From Acetobacteraceae bacterium (GTDB taxonomy: Bacteria > Pseudomonadota > Alphaproteobacteria > Acetobacterales > Acetobacteraceae): 7,579 nucleotides of DNA. The stretch's first letter is position 1. Each line of letters starts with the position of its first letter. Location of the stretch: the NCBI GenBank assembly GCA_947446625.1, contig CANFIE010000186.1, forward strand, positions 1 to 7,579, read 5' to 3'. This document shows, piece after piece, positions 5,850 to 7,579 of this stretch. The notes beneath the pieces were generated by a model that saw nothing but the letters and a program-made list of their open reading frames with translations, was not told the DNA's origin and searched no databases. The position numbers and the translations under genes were made by a program.

Positions 5850-6997
5850 GCATCTCCCCCAACCAATCCGCCCTGTTGGTCGGCGCTGCCGTGGGCAGTG
5901 CCGGGCTGGCCACCACCCTGCCGCTGCCGCTCTACGTGGCCTATGCCGCGCGCGGCGAATACGGTGCCGGCGCCCTGGCGTTGGCCTTCGCCGCCTATGC
6001 CGCCACGCATATGCTGGCCTCCCCCCTGCTGGGACCACTGCCTGACAGGGTTGGCCGCAAGCCCGCCATCCTGCTCGGCATGGCGCTGGCCGGGCTCTCC
6101 ACCCTCATCCTCATGCTCGCCCCCACCGTGCCTGGCCTGGCCCTGGCCCGGGTGGCGCAGGGCCTGGCCATGGGCTGCATCACCGGGGCCGGCGCCGCCT
6201 GGGCGGCCGAACTCGGCGGCAACACCCCCGAGGCCGCCCGCCGCGCCGGCACCGTGCTGGCCATGGCCACCGCCGGCAGCTTCGGCCTGGGCGGGCTGCT
6301 GACCATGCTGGCGCTGCTCGGCCAACCCGGCGCGCTGCTGCCTGCCACCTTCCCGGCGCATCTGCTGGCCCTGGCGCTGCTCGCGGTCGCCGTGCTCCGC
6401 CTGCCGGAAACCCTGGCGGCCCCTCGCGGCAACCGGCTGCGCCTGCCGGCCTTCCCGCCCGGCACCCTGGCCACCACCCTGGCCATCCTGCCCGGCTGGG
6501 GCGTCACCGGGGTCGTCCTCACCACCATCCCGGTGGCGCTCACCGCCCAGGGCTTCCCCGCCGCCGGCCCCTGGGCCGCCTGCCTCATGATGCTGACCGG
6601 CGCCGCCACCCAACTGGCGCTGCGCCGCATCGAACCCCGCCGCGCCGTCCGCTACGGCCTCGGCCTCACCTGCATCGGCGCCGGGCTGGTCTTCTACGGC
6701 TCGGCCCAGGGCCTGCTTTGGCCGCTGCCGCTGGGCGCCATGCTCACTGGCGCCGCTACCTATGGCCTGATCTACCTGGGCGGCCTCGGCGCCGTCACCC
6801 AGGCCGCCGGCCATGAGCGTCCCCGCGCCACCGCCGGCTATTTCGTCATCGCCCATACCGGCTTCGGCCTCATTCCCATTGCTGTCGGCCTGGCCACCGA
6901 CAGCTTCGGCCGCGGCGCCGCCCTGCTGGGCCTGTGGCTGGCGCTGGCCGCCCTGGCGCTGGTATTGGCCCTGGCCATACGGAGGACCGAGACATGA
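5846..6997 (+). CDS. MFS transporter
   Basis: A major facilitator superfamily membrane transporter of the proton-coupled exporter type; the substrate cannot be told. From CTG 5846 it is 383 residues, the normal size for a 12-helix MFS protein. The first helix is ~8-34 (ALLVGAAVGSAGLATTLPLPLY), followed by the loop 2-3 motif A, GPLPDRVGRKP at 63-73, and alternating hydrophobic segments to ALVLALAIRR at the end. A hydrophilic central loop (~188-203, ETLAAPRGNRLRL) separates two halves. The open frame extends upstream to 5456, but that part is out of frame over the HiPIP gene and reads as Pro/Arg/His-rich nonsense. No ATG occurs before residue 56 (position 6011), which would delete the first two helices. 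Candidate starts are CTG 5846 (CTGA overlap with the HiPIP stop), TTG 5876 or GTG 5891. The stop overlaps the next gene as ATGA. Confidence 0.88.
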   Translation: MSISPNQSALLVGAAVGSAGLATTLPLPLYVAYAARGEYGAGALALAFAAYAATHMLASPLLGPLPDRVGRKPAILLGMALAGLSTLILMLAPTVPGLALARVAQGLAMGCITGAGAAWAAELGGNTPEAARRAGTVLAMATAGSFGLGGLLTMLALLGQPGALLPATFPAHLLALALLAVAVLRLPETLAAPRGNRLRLPAFPPGTLATTLAILPGWGVTGVVLTTIPVALTAQGFPAAGPWAACLMMLTGAATQLALRRIEPRRAVRYGLGLTCIGAGLVFYGSAQGLLWPLPLGAMLTGAATYGLIYLGGLGAVTQAAGHERPRATAGYFVIAHTGFGLIPIAVGLATDSFGRGAALLGLWLALAALALVLALAIRRTET

Positions 6998-7579
6998 CCA
7001 TTCTGCGAACCGGCCCAGGCTTTCGCTTTCCCGGCGGCCATCGCGTCGGCGTGGTGTTCAACATCGCCTATGAGGGCTGGTCCCCCGGCCAGGTGCCCGG
7101 CATCGGCCCCATGGGCAACCCGCTGAAGCCCGGCGTGTTCGACGCCAATGCGGCCAGCTGGGGCAAATACGGCGCGGTGCGCGGCATCTGGCGCGCCCTG
7201 GAGATCGCCGCGAAAAACAGCGTCACCACCAGCGTCATGACCAATGGCGTGCTGGCCGAGCAATGGCCCGAGACCATCCGCGCCATCCAGTCCGGCGGGC
7301 ATGAAATCGTCGCCCACAGCTACGGCATGGACGTCATTCCGGTGTACCTGGACGCTGCTGGCCAGCGCGAGAACATCGCCCGCACCACCGGCCTTATCGC
7401 CAACATCACCGGTGAAAAGCCACGCGGCTGGATCAGCCCGCGCGGCACCGGCAGCCCCGGCCACACCGCCCTGCTGGCCGAGGCCGGCTACATCCACGAC
7501 GGCGACTGCAACGACGACGACATGCCCTATCTTGAGGACGGCATGGTCCGCATCCCGCTCATCATGGATGTGAACGACC
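6994..7579 (+). CDS. Polysaccharide deacetylase family protein, PuuE/allantoinase-like, partial at the window edge
   Basis: This is a NodB-fold hydrolase acting on C-N amide bonds; the PuuE branch includes a cofactor-free allantoinase, but the substrate here is unknown. The frame is open from ATG 6994 to the window end, 195 residues of an expected ~300. Recognisable parts are VGVVFNIAYEGWS at 18-30, in the place of NodB motif 1; GHEIVAHSYGMD at 102-113, the motif 2 His region; and the PuuE-style GWISPRGTGSPGHTALLAEAG followed by YIHDGDCNDDDMPY (145-179). The canonical TFDD aspartates of metal-dependent deacetylases are missing from motif 1, as in PuuE-type proteins. The start is firm: ATGA overlap with the MFS stop and GGAGG at 6981-6985, 8 nt upstream. 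It is the third gene of the HiPIP-MFS unit, so its substrate may be what the transporter moves. Confidence 0.85.
   Translation, partial: MTILRTGPGFRFPGGHRVGVVFNIAYEGWSPGQVPGIGPMGNPLKPGVFDANAASWGKYGAVRGIWRALEIAAKNSVTTSVMTNGVLAEQWPETIRAIQSGGHEIVAHSYGMDVIPVYLDAAGQRENIARTTGLIANITGEKPRGWISPRGTGSPGHTALLAEAGYIHDGDCNDDDMPYLEDGMVRIPLIMDVND

Noticed and set aside
5573..6856. A 427-codon minus-strand frame opposite the HiPIP and MFS genes
   Set aside because: The translation is Gly/Gln/His/Arg low-complexity with no recognisable fold, and the opposite strand encodes convincing proteins.

Overview
This is a high-GC, gene-dense window. It holds a hopanoid side-chain gene set (hpnI-hpnJ-hpnK), a divergent mlaA-type lipoprotein gene, and a Tat-exported HiPIP-type iron-sulfur protein. 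This combination suggests an alphaproteobacterium, most likely of the Acetobacteraceae/Rhodospirillales type. The taxonomic call is an inference from gene content, composition and the look of the HpnJ and HiPIP sequences, not from a marker gene.

Layout. (1) Positions 1-3044, minus strand, transcribed hpnI -> hpnJ -> hpnK, with hpnK cut by the left edge. By the pathway worked out in Burkholderia, HpnI adds N-acetylglucosamine to bacteriohopanetetrol (BHT), HpnK deacetylates it, and the radical-SAM enzyme HpnJ contracts the sugar ring to give BHT cyclitol ether. (2) 3045-3143 is a divergent promoter region. (3) 3144-3902, plus strand, is mlaA, an outer-membrane lipoprotein of the phospholipid-trafficking system. 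(4) 3903-4026 is a convergent intergenic gap almost filled by two tandem palindromic elements. (5) 4027-5502, minus strand, is a phosphinothricin-acetyltransferase-like GNAT enzyme followed after 9 bp by a LysR-type regulator. (6) 5601-7579, plus strand, is a tightly packed unit: a HiPIP, a 12-TM-sized MFS transporter and a PuuE/NodB-type polysaccharide deacetylase-like protein that runs off the right edge. Consecutive genes in this unit overlap by 4 bp.

How the genes fit together. The left half is envelope lipid biology: hopanoid decoration next to lipid transport. The right half looks like a small-molecule handling unit of unknown substrate (exporter, amidohydrolase-like enzyme, redox protein), with a GNAT/LysR pair on its divergent side.

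The most unusual observations are two gene junctions, hpnJ/hpnK and HiPIP/MFS. At each the downstream frame has no well-placed ATG, and the expected ATGA overlap reads CTGA, which suggests CTG initiation by translational coupling. The paired palindromes after mlaA are the other striking structure. I found no CRISPR array, tRNA, rRNA, transposase or phage gene, and no clearly undescribed multi-gene system.
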